The notes under the pieces: generated by a model
Seen by the model: only the letters and a program-made list of their open reading frames with translations
What the model was told of the DNA's origin: nothing
The model's database searches: none
Shown: piece after piece, positions 7,371-16,263 of the stretch
Layout of the letters: each line of letters starts with the position of its first letter
Numbering within the stretch: position 1 is the first letter of the stretch
NCBI RefSeq assembly: GCF_000159015.1
Contig: NZ_DS999545.1
Coordinates: 124,001 to 188,000 of the forward strand
Length of the DNA stretch: 64,000 nucleotides
Direction of reading: 5' to 3'
Source of the DNA: Gleimia coleocanis DSM 15436
Lineage (GTDB): Bacteria; Actinomycetota; Actinomycetes; Actinomycetales; Actinomycetaceae
Made by a program: the position numbers and the translations under genes

Positions 7371-8959
7371 TGCAACGCCATGCATACGAGCTACGCGCAA
7401 AACAAATCAACTCTGAAACCCGAGAAATCACTGGTTTAGCAGTCCCATACGACACACCAACCAAGATTTTCAGCGGGTGGAGCGAACAAATTGCGCGCGG
7501 GGCAGTCACCCTACCCGCAGGAACTCTCCCCCTTTTCCGAGACCACCGTAACCCTATTGGAACAGTGGTTGAAACCTGGGATACCAACGAGGGGCTAGCC
7601 ATGCGCGCAACAATCAGTAACACGCCATTAGGGGAAGAAACCCTCACCCTATTACGTGACGGCGCAATTTCCGGCTTATCCATCGCATTCATCGAAAACG
7701 AATTCACCGATAACTATGACGAAGCCGGCGACAACTTACGCACTCAAACGCGAATCACCCTACGAGAAATCTCAGTCGTACCATTCCCCGCGTACGACGA
7801 CGCAGAAGTGAAGCAAGTTCGAGAAAAATTAAACGAAACCACCCCAATAAACCGAAAGGAAAACCCAGTTATGGAAAACACCAACGATAAGGTAGCTGCT
7901 GAACTCGCAGAAGTACGAGCAGAACTAAATCAGTTTGGGCGCGAACTGGCAACAATGGCCACCAACACCGCTACCGCACCAACGGTGGAAAACCGCTCTA
8001 TGGGTGAACTGCTAAAGGCGGTAGTGGTAGAACGTGATGATACCGCAGTTAACGCACTCAATACCCGCAACGCAACCCCGCAAAAGTCCACTGATGACGC
8101 TTCATTTAACCTGATGCCAACAGCTATCAAGAACCTGGTTGAAATCATCAACCAGGGCAACCCTTTAGCCGCTATTTTCCCCCGCCTACCTTTGCCAGAA
8201 ACCGGTAACACAATCGAATACCTACGTGTGAGGACCAACGCTATCACGGTTGAAAACTACACCGAGGGTGGTAAAGTACCGTTCAATAAGCTGGAAACCG
8301 AAACCGCTACCGCGACCATTAAAATGCATGCGGGCGGTACTTTCCTAACCCGTACTGCTATTGAACGCAGCGCGGTTAACGTGCTTTCAACCAATATGGA
8401 AGCCCTGGCAGTCGCAGCCGCGAATCATTCCGCCGCGGGTATGACCGCTTTCCTAAAGCAGTCGATTACCGATAACACAGCTAAAGCCCTAACCACTAAA
8501 GGCAATCTAGGCGCTTTAACGTGGGACGAGTTCAAAGACCTAGTTATTGACGCAAATGTGAAAATGCGAGCAGTAGGGTTATCACCTGATACCCTCATTG
8601 TCGATTTACCGACCTTTAAGGTATTGACTAGCTGGAAAGACACCACCGGCGCACCCCTGGTAAGCGTGCAGGACGCGGGCGTTAACCGTGTAGGTGAAGC
8701 TAACATTAAGAACCTGGAAGCTAATATCTTTATCCGGATTATTCCAGATTTCCGAGCTGACACCGCTAACTACTTCGGGGATAAAGTCCTAGGCGCTTTC
8801 GTTGATTCCTCAAAGGCTATTAAATACTACGCAAGCCCGGTAGTTAACCTATCTGAGGGTGATATTACCAATCTTACCGAGGCGTTCGCAGTCTACTACT
8901 ACGATGCACCAGTGTTAGAGTATTCAGATGGCTTAATTCCGCTAAAGGTTAAAGCCTGA
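7370..8959 (+). CDS. Fused prohead protease - major capsid protein (HK97 type)
   Basis: 529 aa in one frame. Residues 1-155 are an HK97-type (U35) capsid maturation protease: AVPYDTPTKIF, catalytic His in LFRDHRNPIG, catalytic Ser in ISGLSIAF, and LREISVVPFPAY. Residues 165-529 are an HK97-fold capsid protein: coiled N-arm (AAELAEVRAELNQFGREL), then SFNLMPTAIKNLVEIINQGNPLA and the PVVNLSEGDITNLTEAFAVYYYD end. These are usually two genes. An internal start with a good ribosome site (GAAAGGA, ATG 7871) could produce capsid alone (362 aa), giving two products. A fused form is known from some small actinophages. Confidence 0.92.
   Translation: MQRHAYELRAKQINSETREITGLAVPYDTPTKIFSGWSEQIARGAVTLPAGTLPLFRDHRNPIGTVVETWDTNEGLAMRATISNTPLGEETLTLLRDGAISGLSIAFIENEFTDNYDEAGDNLRTQTRITLREISVVPFPAYDDAEVKQVREKLNETTPINRKENPVMENTNDKVAAELAEVRAELNQFGRELATMATNTATAPTVENRSMGELLKAVVVERDDTAVNALNTRNATPQKSTDDASFNLMPTAIKNLVEIINQGNPLAAIFPRLPLPETGNTIEYLRVRTNAITVENYTEGGKVPFNKLETETATATIKMHAGGTFLTRTAIERSAVNVLSTNMEALAVAAANHSAAGMTAFLKQSITDNTAKALTTKGNLGALTWDEFKDLVIDANVKMRAVGLSPDTLIVDLPTFKVLTSWKDTTGAPLVSVQDAGVNRVGEANIKNLEANIFIRIIPDFRADTANYFGDKVLGAFVDSSKAIKYYASPVVNLSEGDITNLTEAFAVYYYDAPVLEYSDGLIPLKVKA
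7854..7873 (+). promoter_or_regulatory. Internal ribosome-binding site for free capsid protein
   Basis: GAAAGGA at 7854-7860 lies 10 nt before an in-frame ATG (7871, MENTNDKVAAELAEV), exactly at the protease/capsid boundary. Would allow many more capsid than protease copies. Confidence 0.55.
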
Positions 8960-9273
8960 TGATAAGCCTAGAAACGGCGGCTATTAAACTAGCCGCCTAC
9001 CTGGAAACCAGCGTAGACACGTACCTAATGGACTGTTGCAGTGAAGCCCTGGAAATGGTTAACAACTACGTAGCGGGTAACACCGTGCCTGAAACCGTGT
9101 TGCAACGCGTGGTAGTTGAAGCCGCCGCGGAACTCTGGCACAGGCGGGGCGCTCCAAACGGCATCAAGTCTTTTACTGATGTGGACGGGGGGATAACCTA
9201 CCGTATCGCCCGCGACCCACTTAACGCGGTACGTAGTATCTTAAAACCTTATTTGCCTTTGGCGGTTTCCTAG
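8959..9273 (+). CDS. Head-tail connector protein
   Basis: 104 aa, starts in a TGATGA overlap with the capsid gene. Helical N-terminal part (ETAAIKLAAYLETSVDTYLMDCCSEALEMVNNYV), then VVVEAAAELWHRRGAPNGIKSF, a pattern of gp6/gp15-type adaptor proteins that dock onto the portal. Assigned by position and pattern. Confidence 0.65.
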   Translation: MISLETAAIKLAAYLETSVDTYLMDCCSEALEMVNNYVAGNTVPETVLQRVVVEAAAELWHRRGAPNGIKSFTDVDGGITYRIARDPLNAVRSILKPYLPLAVS

Positions 9274-9651
9274 ATGGAGAACGTAGCAAAAGAAACCAGG
9301 CAAGCATTAGTCACTGCGTTAACCAACGCGGGACTAAATCCGCGTACCACACCCCCTAAAAACAGTTTCGACGAATACGTGTTCATCGGGGAAAACAGCC
9401 CTTTTATTGAATCGTCTGAACAAGTTTACGGGGTTAACGTTCACTACGAACTACTAGCTTTTCCAAAAGCTAGTTTAGATCCCGTGGAGCAAGTGAAACG
9501 CGCAGATGTCCTCACGGGGAAAATCATGGCCGCACTTTGGGAAACCATGGAAATCACTTGTGAAGGGTACTCAACTATTACCGGTGCAGACGAAAAACCC
9601 CGCACTGTAGCACGTTTCAACGTAACACTAACCTACCAGCAAGGAGACTAA
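9274..9651 (+). CDS. Probable tail terminator / minor tail protein
   Basis: 125 aa beginning directly after the connector stop. Sequence such as ALVTALTNAGLNPRTTPPKN and ITCEGYSTITGADEKPRTVARFNVTLTYQ ends in a beta strand, typical of tail terminator proteins that cap the tail tube. Order here (connector, terminator, tube, HK97 gp10-like) is slightly rearranged from the usual. Call is positional. Confidence 0.55.
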   Translation: MENVAKETRQALVTALTNAGLNPRTTPPKNSFDEYVFIGENSPFIESSEQVYGVNVHYELLAFPKASLDPVEQVKRADVLTGKIMAALWETMEITCEGYSTITGADEKPRTVARFNVTLTYQQGD

Positions 9652-9655
9652 CACA

Positions 9656-10126
9656 ATGGGAACTATCAGAACTCACACCCGCATTCTAGGCAAAGCACTA
9701 GGCTTGACCATTGGCGGGGTAGACTATTGGGCGGATACCGCCGGTTGGGAACTATCAGCCCAGAAAAACGATAGTGACGCGCTGACTTTCGCAGACCATG
9801 CAGCCGGCGGTAAAACGTTCAAACGCATGCTAAAGGTTAAAGCGATTCAATCCACCGACCCTACTTCGCTTCACCAGCTCATCGAAAAGTCAATCGGTAA
9901 GCCCCTAACCGTGATTCTAGCCCCACACGGGAACAAGGTAGCCACGGAAAACCAGCCACACTACACCGGTACGATTACCCCAGATATTCCCCCCACCTTG
10001 TCCAGTGAAGCAGGCGATGAGAAAGGGAGCACCTGGGAACTAGAGTTCGAGCTAACTAACTTCGCGGTGAAAACCCGCGAAAGTAACCTTGGGACTCATA
10101 ATATGACCGACGCGCTAGCCGGCTAA
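9656..10126 (+). CDS. Major tail protein
   Basis: 156 aa. Good ribosome site AAGGAG nine bases upstream. Beta-rich sequence with KALGLTIGGVDYWADTAGWELSAQKNDS and SEAGDEKGSTWELEFELTNFAV resembles siphovirus tail tube subunits. Position before the tail chaperones and tape measure supports it. Stacks as rings around the tape measure to form the tail tube. Confidence 0.75.
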   Translation: MGTIRTHTRILGKALGLTIGGVDYWADTAGWELSAQKNDSDALTFADHAAGGKTFKRMLKVKAIQSTDPTSLHQLIEKSIGKPLTVILAPHGNKVATENQPHYTGTITPDIPPTLSSEAGDEKGSTWELEFELTNFAVKTRESNLGTHNMTDALAG

Positions 10127-10129
10127 AAG

Positions 10130-10525
10130 ATGGGCGTTTTAGATGATTTCGACTTCACCGCGGGCGGGGTTAAAACCGCTGGTATTAGAGCATTGTCTAG
10201 AGACGCCGCCCGCGTTGGAGTTGACGCTAAAGACCTAACCCAGCTCAACAAAAGGCTAGCTGCGCCGATTGCTTCCCGCGCTCAGCAGTTAGCACCTGTT
10301 AAAAGTGGGAAACTACGACGCGGGATTAAACCTAGCCGAAGCAAACTAGCCGTAAGGGTAACAGTGGGGGGCAACCGCCTACCCTACGCCGGAGTGCGAC
10401 ACTACGGGCTACCCGGCCATGAAATGCCTCTGTGGCTATCGCGCGCCGAAACTCAACTTAGAGAAAAAACTTTCGCTGGATACGCGAAAGGTATCGAAGA
10501 ACTACTAGCAAGACGAGGATTTTAA
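10130..10525 (+). CDS. HK97 gp10-like head-tail joining protein
   Basis: 131 aa. The RAQQLAPVKSGKLRRGIKPSRSK stretch followed by YAGVRHYGLPG is diagnostic of the HK97 gp10 family (tail completion or neck protein). It is placed after the tail tube gene rather than before it. Confidence 0.8.
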   Translation: MGVLDDFDFTAGGVKTAGIRALSRDAARVGVDAKDLTQLNKRLAAPIASRAQQLAPVKSGKLRRGIKPSRSKLAVRVTVGGNRLPYAGVRHYGLPGHEMPLWLSRAETQLREKTFAGYAKGIEELLARRGF

Positions 10526-10526
10526 C

Positions 10527-10772
10527 ATGAACGAAGAAGTACTAAACAAACTCACTCTTGGTGAAGTTGAAGAAATTGAAAACCACACCGGCCTTTCCAT
10601 GACCGAAATCGGTGAACAGTTTGAAACTGGCAAAGGACGTTTTTCAACGATTACCTACATTGTGTACTTGCTCAAACGACGGGAAAACCCAGACTTCACT
10701 TTAGAAGACGCGCGCGCAATCCAGCTAAACCAGCTGGATGAAACTTTTCGTTTCATCAACGCTAACGAGTGA
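10527..10772 (+). CDS. Tail assembly chaperone (upstream frame, G-like)
   Basis: 81 aa. KLTLGEVEEIENHTGLSMTEIGEQF is the typical N-terminal half of siphophage tail assembly chaperones, always found just before the tape measure. These are usually extended by programmed frameshifting into a second frame. Here the second frame (10738-10902) is offset +1 and overlaps by 35 bp. Confidence 0.75.
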   Translation: MNEEVLNKLTLGEVEEIENHTGLSMTEIGEQFETGKGRFSTITYIVYLLKRRENPDFTLEDARAIQLNQLDETFRFINANE

Positions 10773-10902
10773 CGCTTATCGCGACATTGTTTTCCCAATC
10801 TTAGTTGTTGACGCTGGCATTCCCCCTAGTGAAATCAACCAGTTAACGCTTAAAGAAATTCGGCTTATCTTAGAAAGGTTAAATCAGCGTAATGGCGGGT
10901 AA
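10738..10902 (+). CDS. Tail assembly chaperone second frame (T-like)
   Basis: 54-codon open frame in +1 relative to the upstream chaperone. It can start at its own ATG (10738, MKLFVSSTLTSDAYRDIVF) or be reached by a +1 shift around ACT-TTT-CGT at 10743-10751. It ends inside the tape-measure start. EINQLTLKEIRLILERLNQRN resembles the C-terminal half of GT-type chaperones. Which mode of expression is used cannot be told from sequence; no canonical -1 slippery heptamer helps, since the -1 frame closes at 10763. Confidence 0.6.
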   Translation: MKLFVSSTLTSDAYRDIVFPILVVDAGIPPSEINQLTLKEIRLILERLNQRNGG

Positions 10903-12913
10903 AAAAGTCATCGTAACTGTAGTTGCGGAAACGCGCAAGTTTAGCCGCGCGTTTAAAAACCTATCTCAAGAAACCGGATTAACGAGCCTTATCAGCAATC
11001 TGAAAAGCGTTGGTAAGTACGCTGCTGTGGCCACCGGCGCGCTAGGCGCGTTTGGTGGAGCAGTGGGGGCGAAAATGCTTAGCATGGGAGCTGACCTTGA
11101 GCAGTCCACCGGTGCGGTAGAGGATGTGTTCAAAGAACACGGCGAAAAGATGAAGAAACTAGCGGATAAAGCCGCCGTAAACGTCGGACTTTCCAAAAAC
11201 TCATACCAGGAGTTAGCTACCCTCATAGGCTCTCAACTCAAAAACGCCGGTTACAGCATGGATGAAACCGCTACGAAAACTAATGACCTCATTGTCTTGG
11301 CTTCGGATATGGCCGCGATGTTCGGCGGCGAGACTAAAGACGCCGTTGCTGCCTTGTCATCAGCCTTGAAGGGTGAACGAAACCCTATCGAGCGTTATGG
11401 TGTCACCTTGAAGCAAGCCACGATTGAAGCAAAAGCTTTAGAAATGGGGTTTGTCAAGACCAAAGCGGGATTATCCAGTGAAGCCCAGGCAGCCGCCACT
11501 CTAGCACTTATCTATGAACAGACTGGCGATGCACAGGGAAAGTTCGCGCGCGAACAGAATACTATGGCGCATCAAAGCCAGGTACTAAAAGCCGCGCTCA
11601 GCAGTTTTGCAGAAGTTACCGGCGCGGCCGTCTTACCTATTCTCACCGAGTTAGCTTCAAAGATTGCAGAGTACTTGATCCCGCGGTTAGAGCAATTTGC
11701 CGAATGGGTGCAAGTTGAGGGTGTGCCCCGCCTACGAGAGTTTATCGATTACGTTAAGATTAACGTTCTACCAACGGTTATTGACCTTGCCGACAAAGCC
11801 CGCGCAGTTCTAGTCCCTGCATTCCAAACTTTCAAAGCTGCTTTAACGCAAGTTATCCCCCGGCTAAAGTCTCTTGGTCAATGGATTGTGCGTAATAAAT
11901 CATGGCTTATTCCACTTACCACGGCCGTTGCGTCTTTCACCGGCGCTATTTTGGCTTGGATTAAGATTGTCAAGGTCATCTCAGCACTTCAAAAGGTATT
12001 TATTACGGCAAAAGCCGCCGTTATCGCATTCAACCTGGCTATGGCTGCGAATCCTATCGGTGCGATTCTGCTAGTGGTTACAACTCTCATTAGCGCGTTG
12101 GTAGCTTTCCTCGCCACCAACGACGACGCACGCCAAAAGGTGGTTGAGTGGTGGAACTGGGTGGTAGCAAAGTTTTGGGAATACTGGGAGAGTGCGAAAA
12201 CCATGTTTTGGGACGGCATACAAGCCGTATCTGATGCGTGGACATGGCTTAAAGATTCCGTTAAAGCAATCGTTGACGCAATGGTAGCAAAATTCTTTGA
12301 ATGGATAGATTACATTACTTCTATCCCAGGTAAAATCTACGACCGTATCCGCACCATCGTCACAATCCTTGGGACGGTAGCCGCTTCGGCGTGGCAGTCT
12401 TTCCAAAATACCACGACTGCGGGGGTTAACAGCGTTATCGCCTTTGTCACTTCCATTCCTAGCCGTATCCTCAGTGCGCTAGGAAACTTGAACAGTCTGC
12501 TTTGGAACGCGGGCAAAAGCGTTATTAACGGCTTCTTGAACGGTATTACCTCGATGTTTGGAAGCGTGAAAGAAAAACTTAACACGCTAACGTCGTGGCT
12601 TCCAGACTGGAAAGGGCCGGCTAGCCGTGACGCCACGATTCTACGACGCTCCGGGCAACTTGTTATTGGAGGGTTTATTAAGGGACTTGAAGACCAGTAC
12701 GGGGACGTTAAGAAGTCTCTTAACACGTTTACCGACACTCTCGACGCTACTGTGTCTTTAACGCCCCAGGTACGCGCCGGCGGGCTTCTTACCACCCACG
12801 TGCCGGTGGTTTACAACATCACTGTAAACGCCTTAGAACCTTCAATGAGCGTTGGTAAGCGCGTCGCCCAATCATTACAGCATTACCACGCCACAAATGG
12901 AGTACGAGCATGA
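10892..12913 (+). CDS. Tail tape measure protein
   Basis: 673 aa, the longest prophage gene; sets tail length. N-terminus basic and helical (MAGKKVIVTVVAETRKFSRAFKNLSQ), then AVATGALGAFGGAVGAKML, the TapeMeas_TP901-like region GADLEQSTGAVEDVFKEHGE...FGGETKDAVAALSSALKGERNPIERYGV, central hydrophobic segments (LAMAANPIGAILLVVTTLISALVAFL) and repeated Trp-rich helices. Starts within the end of the chaperone frame; ATGA overlap with the next gene. Confidence 0.92.
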   Translation: MAGKKVIVTVVAETRKFSRAFKNLSQETGLTSLISNLKSVGKYAAVATGALGAFGGAVGAKMLSMGADLEQSTGAVEDVFKEHGEKMKKLADKAAVNVGLSKNSYQELATLIGSQLKNAGYSMDETATKTNDLIVLASDMAAMFGGETKDAVAALSSALKGERNPIERYGVTLKQATIEAKALEMGFVKTKAGLSSEAQAAATLALIYEQTGDAQGKFAREQNTMAHQSQVLKAALSSFAEVTGAAVLPILTELASKIAEYLIPRLEQFAEWVQVEGVPRLREFIDYVKINVLPTVIDLADKARAVLVPAFQTFKAALTQVIPRLKSLGQWIVRNKSWLIPLTTAVASFTGAILAWIKIVKVISALQKVFITAKAAVIAFNLAMAANPIGAILLVVTTLISALVAFLATNDDARQKVVEWWNWVVAKFWEYWESAKTMFWDGIQAVSDAWTWLKDSVKAIVDAMVAKFFEWIDYITSIPGKIYDRIRTIVTILGTVAASAWQSFQNTTTAGVNSVIAFVTSIPSRILSALGNLNSLLWNAGKSVINGFLNGITSMFGSVKEKLNTLTSWLPDWKGPASRDATILRRSGQLVIGGFIKGLEDQYGDVKKSLNTFTDTLDATVSLTPQVRAGGLLTTHVPVVYNITVNALEPSMSVGKRVAQSLQHYHATNGVRA

Positions 12914-14457
12914 GTATTCAAGTCCCTTTGAGCTTCGACAGTGTGAAAGGTTTTACTACCAGGCAGGGTAATACTTTCTTCACTGATGATCTCTTACGTA
13001 TTCCATTACCTCCTATTCCGGCGGGGGTTAAAGCTAACCTGGTTTTCGCCGCTTATGTCAAACCGCGTACAGGGACTACCCACGCTTTCGCTACCTTCGA
13101 TATGGGCAATAATGGGGTATCAGCTTCACAGTGGTTTAACGCGACATACCCTATCCCTGAAGGAGCTAACGAGTTAACCGTTACTAGCTTACAATCTCTT
13201 AGCCTTCTCACTCTTCGGTTAGAGATTGAAGCGAATGCAGACCAGGAGATTAGCCCTTATGACACCCTAGCTGTGGAAGTTTACGCACCTATCGCGGACG
13301 GTAGTGCTCTACAGTGGGATACGAGTCGTTGGAATCGCGTGGTATGGAACGTTGAAGCCCCCGCGCCTAGCTCAATGCGTTGGAACACAAGTTATTGGAA
13401 CGCGCGTCGATGGTACGATTCCGGTGCGAATTTCAATACCTGGCAATCAATCATTAACCAGGCTACGGCGGTAACGATTTCTAGGGGCATGACACGGCTA
13501 GGAACTTCGGCGATCGTGGGGTTAATGACTGTGGAACTCAAAGGCGCGGGGTGTGACCCCCGCGCACTAGGGTTATCCATCGGTACGCCGGCGCGTTGCT
13601 ATTTGAAGCATTCTTTAACGCCCTTGTATACGGGGAATCTAGTAGAAGCACAAATCAACCCTCACCCAACTGATCCAGCGAAAACAACTGTTACCCTAAC
13701 TTTCGCTGACGCGGTAGCCACGCTAGCTAACACCGTGCGTTACGGAGCTAAGGCAGACCATGGCAATGGCGAGGAATCGTTCACCGCGCGCGCCAAACGA
13801 CTATCAAAGTCAGCGCGGGGTATTGAGTTCAGTATTAGCTCGTCTGATGTGCAAATTGCCCCCACTGTTTGGGAAACCAGCCTAGCCTCGCATTTCGACG
13901 CTTTGACTGCAACAACCGGCGGGTATTGGACAGTAAACCGATCTAACACCGTGCTAGTACGCCCATCTCAACCAAGCGTATCGGATGTAACGATTTCAGA
14001 CGTCCACCTCACCCGCCCCGCGCTGTATTACACGGAGATTAGTGAAGCGTGGAACTCTACAAGTCTTGTAACCGCGGTTGAATCAACCACGCACACGGCT
14101 GTACGCACCCTGGACGGGTGGGAAGCAGCCGACCGTGTAATAACCGTTGAAGCACCAACCCAGGTAGCTACCTGGGTTGGCGCAACCGAATCAGTAGACC
14201 TGCTAACCCCGCTAGTGGGGAGCGCACAACGAGACGCCGCAACCAGGCTACTTAAACGAGCTACTCAGACCCCGGCGATCCAATCAAACACTTTCCATCT
14301 CACCACAGCGAAAGTATCTACCTACACCGCCATCGCAAATCTTGACCCAGCTCAGATTATCAACGTGCACCGCAACGGCGAGATTCACACTATGCAGATA
14401 AAAGAAATTACTCACACCATAACCCCCACCACTTGGGAAACCACTCTCAACTATTGA
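12910..14457 (+). CDS. Minor tail / tail-tip hub protein
   Basis: 515 aa immediately after the tape measure, ATGA-coupled. Beta-rich, with a Trp-rich middle part (LQWDTSRWNRVVWNVEAP, SYWNARRWYD) followed by a hub-like region (SRGMTRLGTSAIVGLMTVELKG...). Position corresponds to distal tail or baseplate hub proteins. Function by synteny; the first 130 residues could be a carbohydrate-binding or jelly-roll domain, not verified. Confidence 0.7.
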   Translation: MSIQVPLSFDSVKGFTTRQGNTFFTDDLLRIPLPPIPAGVKANLVFAAYVKPRTGTTHAFATFDMGNNGVSASQWFNATYPIPEGANELTVTSLQSLSLLTLRLEIEANADQEISPYDTLAVEVYAPIADGSALQWDTSRWNRVVWNVEAPAPSSMRWNTSYWNARRWYDSGANFNTWQSIINQATAVTISRGMTRLGTSAIVGLMTVELKGAGCDPRALGLSIGTPARCYLKHSLTPLYTGNLVEAQINPHPTDPAKTTVTLTFADAVATLANTVRYGAKADHGNGEESFTARAKRLSKSARGIEFSISSSDVQIAPTVWETSLASHFDALTATTGGYWTVNRSNTVLVRPSQPSVSDVTISDVHLTRPALYYTEISEAWNSTSLVTAVESTTHTAVRTLDGWEAADRVITVEAPTQVATWVGATESVDLLTPLVGSAQRDAATRLLKRATQTPAIQSNTFHLTTAKVSTYTAIANLDPAQIINVHRNGEIHTMQIKEITHTITPTTWETTLNY

Positions 14458-14470
14458 AAGGAAAACATAA

Positions 14471-14878
14471 ATGCATACATTCACCCCCGGCGCGCTTGCA
14501 CGTGCTGAACACGTAAACGAAAATTTCACAGAGCTAGCAAACCGCATTAAAGCCCTCGAAGATTCCGCCGCGAAAATCGCAGACAATCAGCTGGTCATCA
14601 ACGGTCAAGGTTACGTTCTCACGGGCACGCTTTCTAGTCTCCCTAGTTTCTCATTAACCAACTTTCAGGGGACATACGCGGGCTCGATGAATGTTAATCA
14701 CCCATACACGCCGCCCCCAGGCTATGGATTCATGTACGAAACCGAAGCAACCACTGGATACACCGCAGTAATCAACGTTGCTCACACGAGCAGTCACACA
14801 ACTATTCGTATTATTCAGGTTGGATCTGGCGATTCCCGAGCCTTACAAAAGCTACGTTACCGATTGGTGAAGCTATGA
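14471..14878 (+). CDS. Small tail-tip or fibre protein
   Basis: 135 aa with ribosome site GAAAGGAAAA. Starts MHTFTPGALARAEHVNENFTELANRIKALED, a helical attachment segment frequent at the N-terminus of phage tail or head fibres, then a Gly/Thr-rich beta region (TLSSLPSFSLTNFQGTYAGS). Possibly the receptor-binding fibre. ATGA overlap with the amidase. Confidence 0.55.
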   Translation: MHTFTPGALARAEHVNENFTELANRIKALEDSAAKIADNQLVINGQGYVLTGTLSSLPSFSLTNFQGTYAGSMNVNHPYTPPPGYGFMYETEATTGYTAVINVAHTSSHTTIRIIQVGSGDSRALQKLRYRLVKL

Positions 14879-15699
14879 CTAAATATCCTTTCAAGCTGAT
14901 TACTTCTATCACGTCGCCTAACGATTCTGGCACACGACCTCTCAGCTGGATTACTCATATCGACATTCATCATTGGGGACCCCCCGACGCTGGATTACGA
15001 ATCGAAGGCGTTACCGCACATCTTTGCAACCCCAACGCAAAAGACCGGTACGGCAATCCCGCGCCGGTATCTTCACACCTTGTTGTATCAGCGGGAATCG
15101 TTTACCAAATCGTAGACTTCAGCCGCATTGCATGGCACGCTTACCCAGATAACGAACATTCAATCGGCATTGAATGTAATCCGCGCTGCAGTAAGGACGA
15201 TTTCGAGACCGTCGCACAGTCAATTGCTTACTGTTGGGACTTGATAGGTCGCATCGTTCCCCTGCAAGGGCATAAGGACGCGAATCCAGCACTAGGCACA
15301 GAGTGCCCAGGACGCTATTACCCACGATTAAAAGAGCTTTATAACTTAGCTCTGAAATACTACCGGAGAGCTACTAAAACCCAACCAAAACCAACCACCC
15401 TACCACGAAAGAAAGGTAAGAAAATGTTATTTGTGTATTTGAAAGATTACTCTACCGGCTCACATAAACCTGGTAGCGGACACTTATATGCCTTGGTCGG
15501 CTCTGGCTTCTTTTGCCGTTTCACCGGTCAAGCGCAGGCAAATCGATTTGCCGAGGAATACGGTAACGCCGTCGAAGTTACCGATTCCATGTGGAATGCA
15601 CTAGCCGATTCAGCTAAATCTGGATCAAATAGCTCAGGCTACCGAGATTCTGTAGACGCTGATATCTCTCGTATTGCTAACGCTGTAGTAGGGGAATAA
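14875..15699 (+). CDS. Endolysin: N-acetylmuramoyl-L-alanine amidase
   Basis: 274 aa. N-terminal Amidase_2/PGRP domain (about 1-160) cutting the amide between MurNAc and L-Ala: zinc ligands in HIDIHHWG, SSHLVVSAG...YQIVD, and HKDANPALGTECPGRYYP. It is followed by a Lys/Pro linker and a C-terminal domain of about 90 aa (LFVYLKDYSTGSHKPGSGHLYALVGSGFF...), probably the cell-wall binding part. An internal ribosome site (AAGAAAGGT) and ATG at 15424 could give the binding domain alone. Followed by holin genes. Confidence 0.9.
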   Translation: MTKYPFKLITSITSPNDSGTRPLSWITHIDIHHWGPPDAGLRIEGVTAHLCNPNAKDRYGNPAPVSSHLVVSAGIVYQIVDFSRIAWHAYPDNEHSIGIECNPRCSKDDFETVAQSIAYCWDLIGRIVPLQGHKDANPALGTECPGRYYPRLKELYNLALKYYRRATKTQPKPTTLPRKKGKKMLFVYLKDYSTGSHKPGSGHLYALVGSGFFCRFTGQAQANRFAEEYGNAVEVTDSMWNALADSAKSGSNSSGYRDSVDADISRIANAVVGE

Positions 15700-15700
15700 C

Positions 15701-15928
15701 ATGGGACGCCACACCGAAAAACGCGAAGAATACAGCGTAATCACTCCATTATTTACGCCTAAGTTCCGCCGTTGGACTTACGGAATTGCTACTGCTACCG
15801 TTCCGTTGCTGGTGGTTTATGGTGTGCTAGAAGAAAGCGTTGCGCCTCTTTGGCTAGCTCTAGTTGGGCAAATCTTTGCAACTGGCACTGCCTACCTGCA
15901 CACCCCTGCGGAAGTGGCGGAAGAATGA
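15701..15928 (+). CDS. Holin
   Basis: 75 aa. Charged N-terminus (MGRHTEKREEYS) and two hydrophobic segments (GIATATVPLLVVYGVL and PLWLALVGQIFATGTAYL), short acidic tail. Size, topology and place right after the endolysin fit an actinophage holin. ATGA overlap with the next gene. Confidence 0.75.
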   Translation: MGRHTEKREEYSVITPLFTPKFRRWTYGIATATVPLLVVYGVLEESVAPLWLALVGQIFATGTAYLHTPAEVAEE

Positions 15929-16227
15929 CTTTAGAACATCTGCCAGGGCTTTTGACTGCTCTTGCTACTCTGATTACAGCTATCGGTACGTTGCGTAATC
16001 ATACGTCTATTAAAAGCGTTAAAGCCGAAGTGTCGCATAATCATGGTTCAAGCATGAAGGACGCTATTAGCCGAATCGAAAAGCGGCAAACCGGATTACG
16101 AGCATCTACACGCGCAATGCGTAAAGAGCTAAGCTCTTTAGGGCATCAAATTGGTGAAATCAAATCAGCCGCTAATGTTACTCACCAAGACCACGCGGCG
16201 CGTTTAAGAGCCTTGGAATCAAAGTAG
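15925..16227 (+). CDS. Second membrane/coiled-coil lysis-cassette protein
   Basis: 100 aa from the ATG overlapping the holin stop. One N-terminal membrane segment (LPGLLTALATLITAIGTL), then a long polar helix (VKAEVSHNHGSSMKDAISRIEKRQTGLRAS...). This layout is shared by holin-like or DUF2746-type proteins in actinophage lysis cassettes. Function inferred from context. Confidence 0.65.
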   Translation: MTLEHLPGLLTALATLITAIGTLRNHTSIKSVKAEVSHNHGSSMKDAISRIEKRQTGLRASTRAMRKELSSLGHQIGEIKSAANVTHQDHAARLRALESK

Positions 16228-16263
16228 AAGGGTAGGGGACTATATTTCGTCCCCTACCCTTCT
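16226..16263. terminator. Bidirectional terminator between lysis genes and integrase
   Basis: Perfect 15-bp stem AGAAGGGTAGGGGAC (16226-16240) / GTCCCCTACCCTTCT (16249-16263) with 8-nt loop, between convergent late operon and int. Confidence 0.85.
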
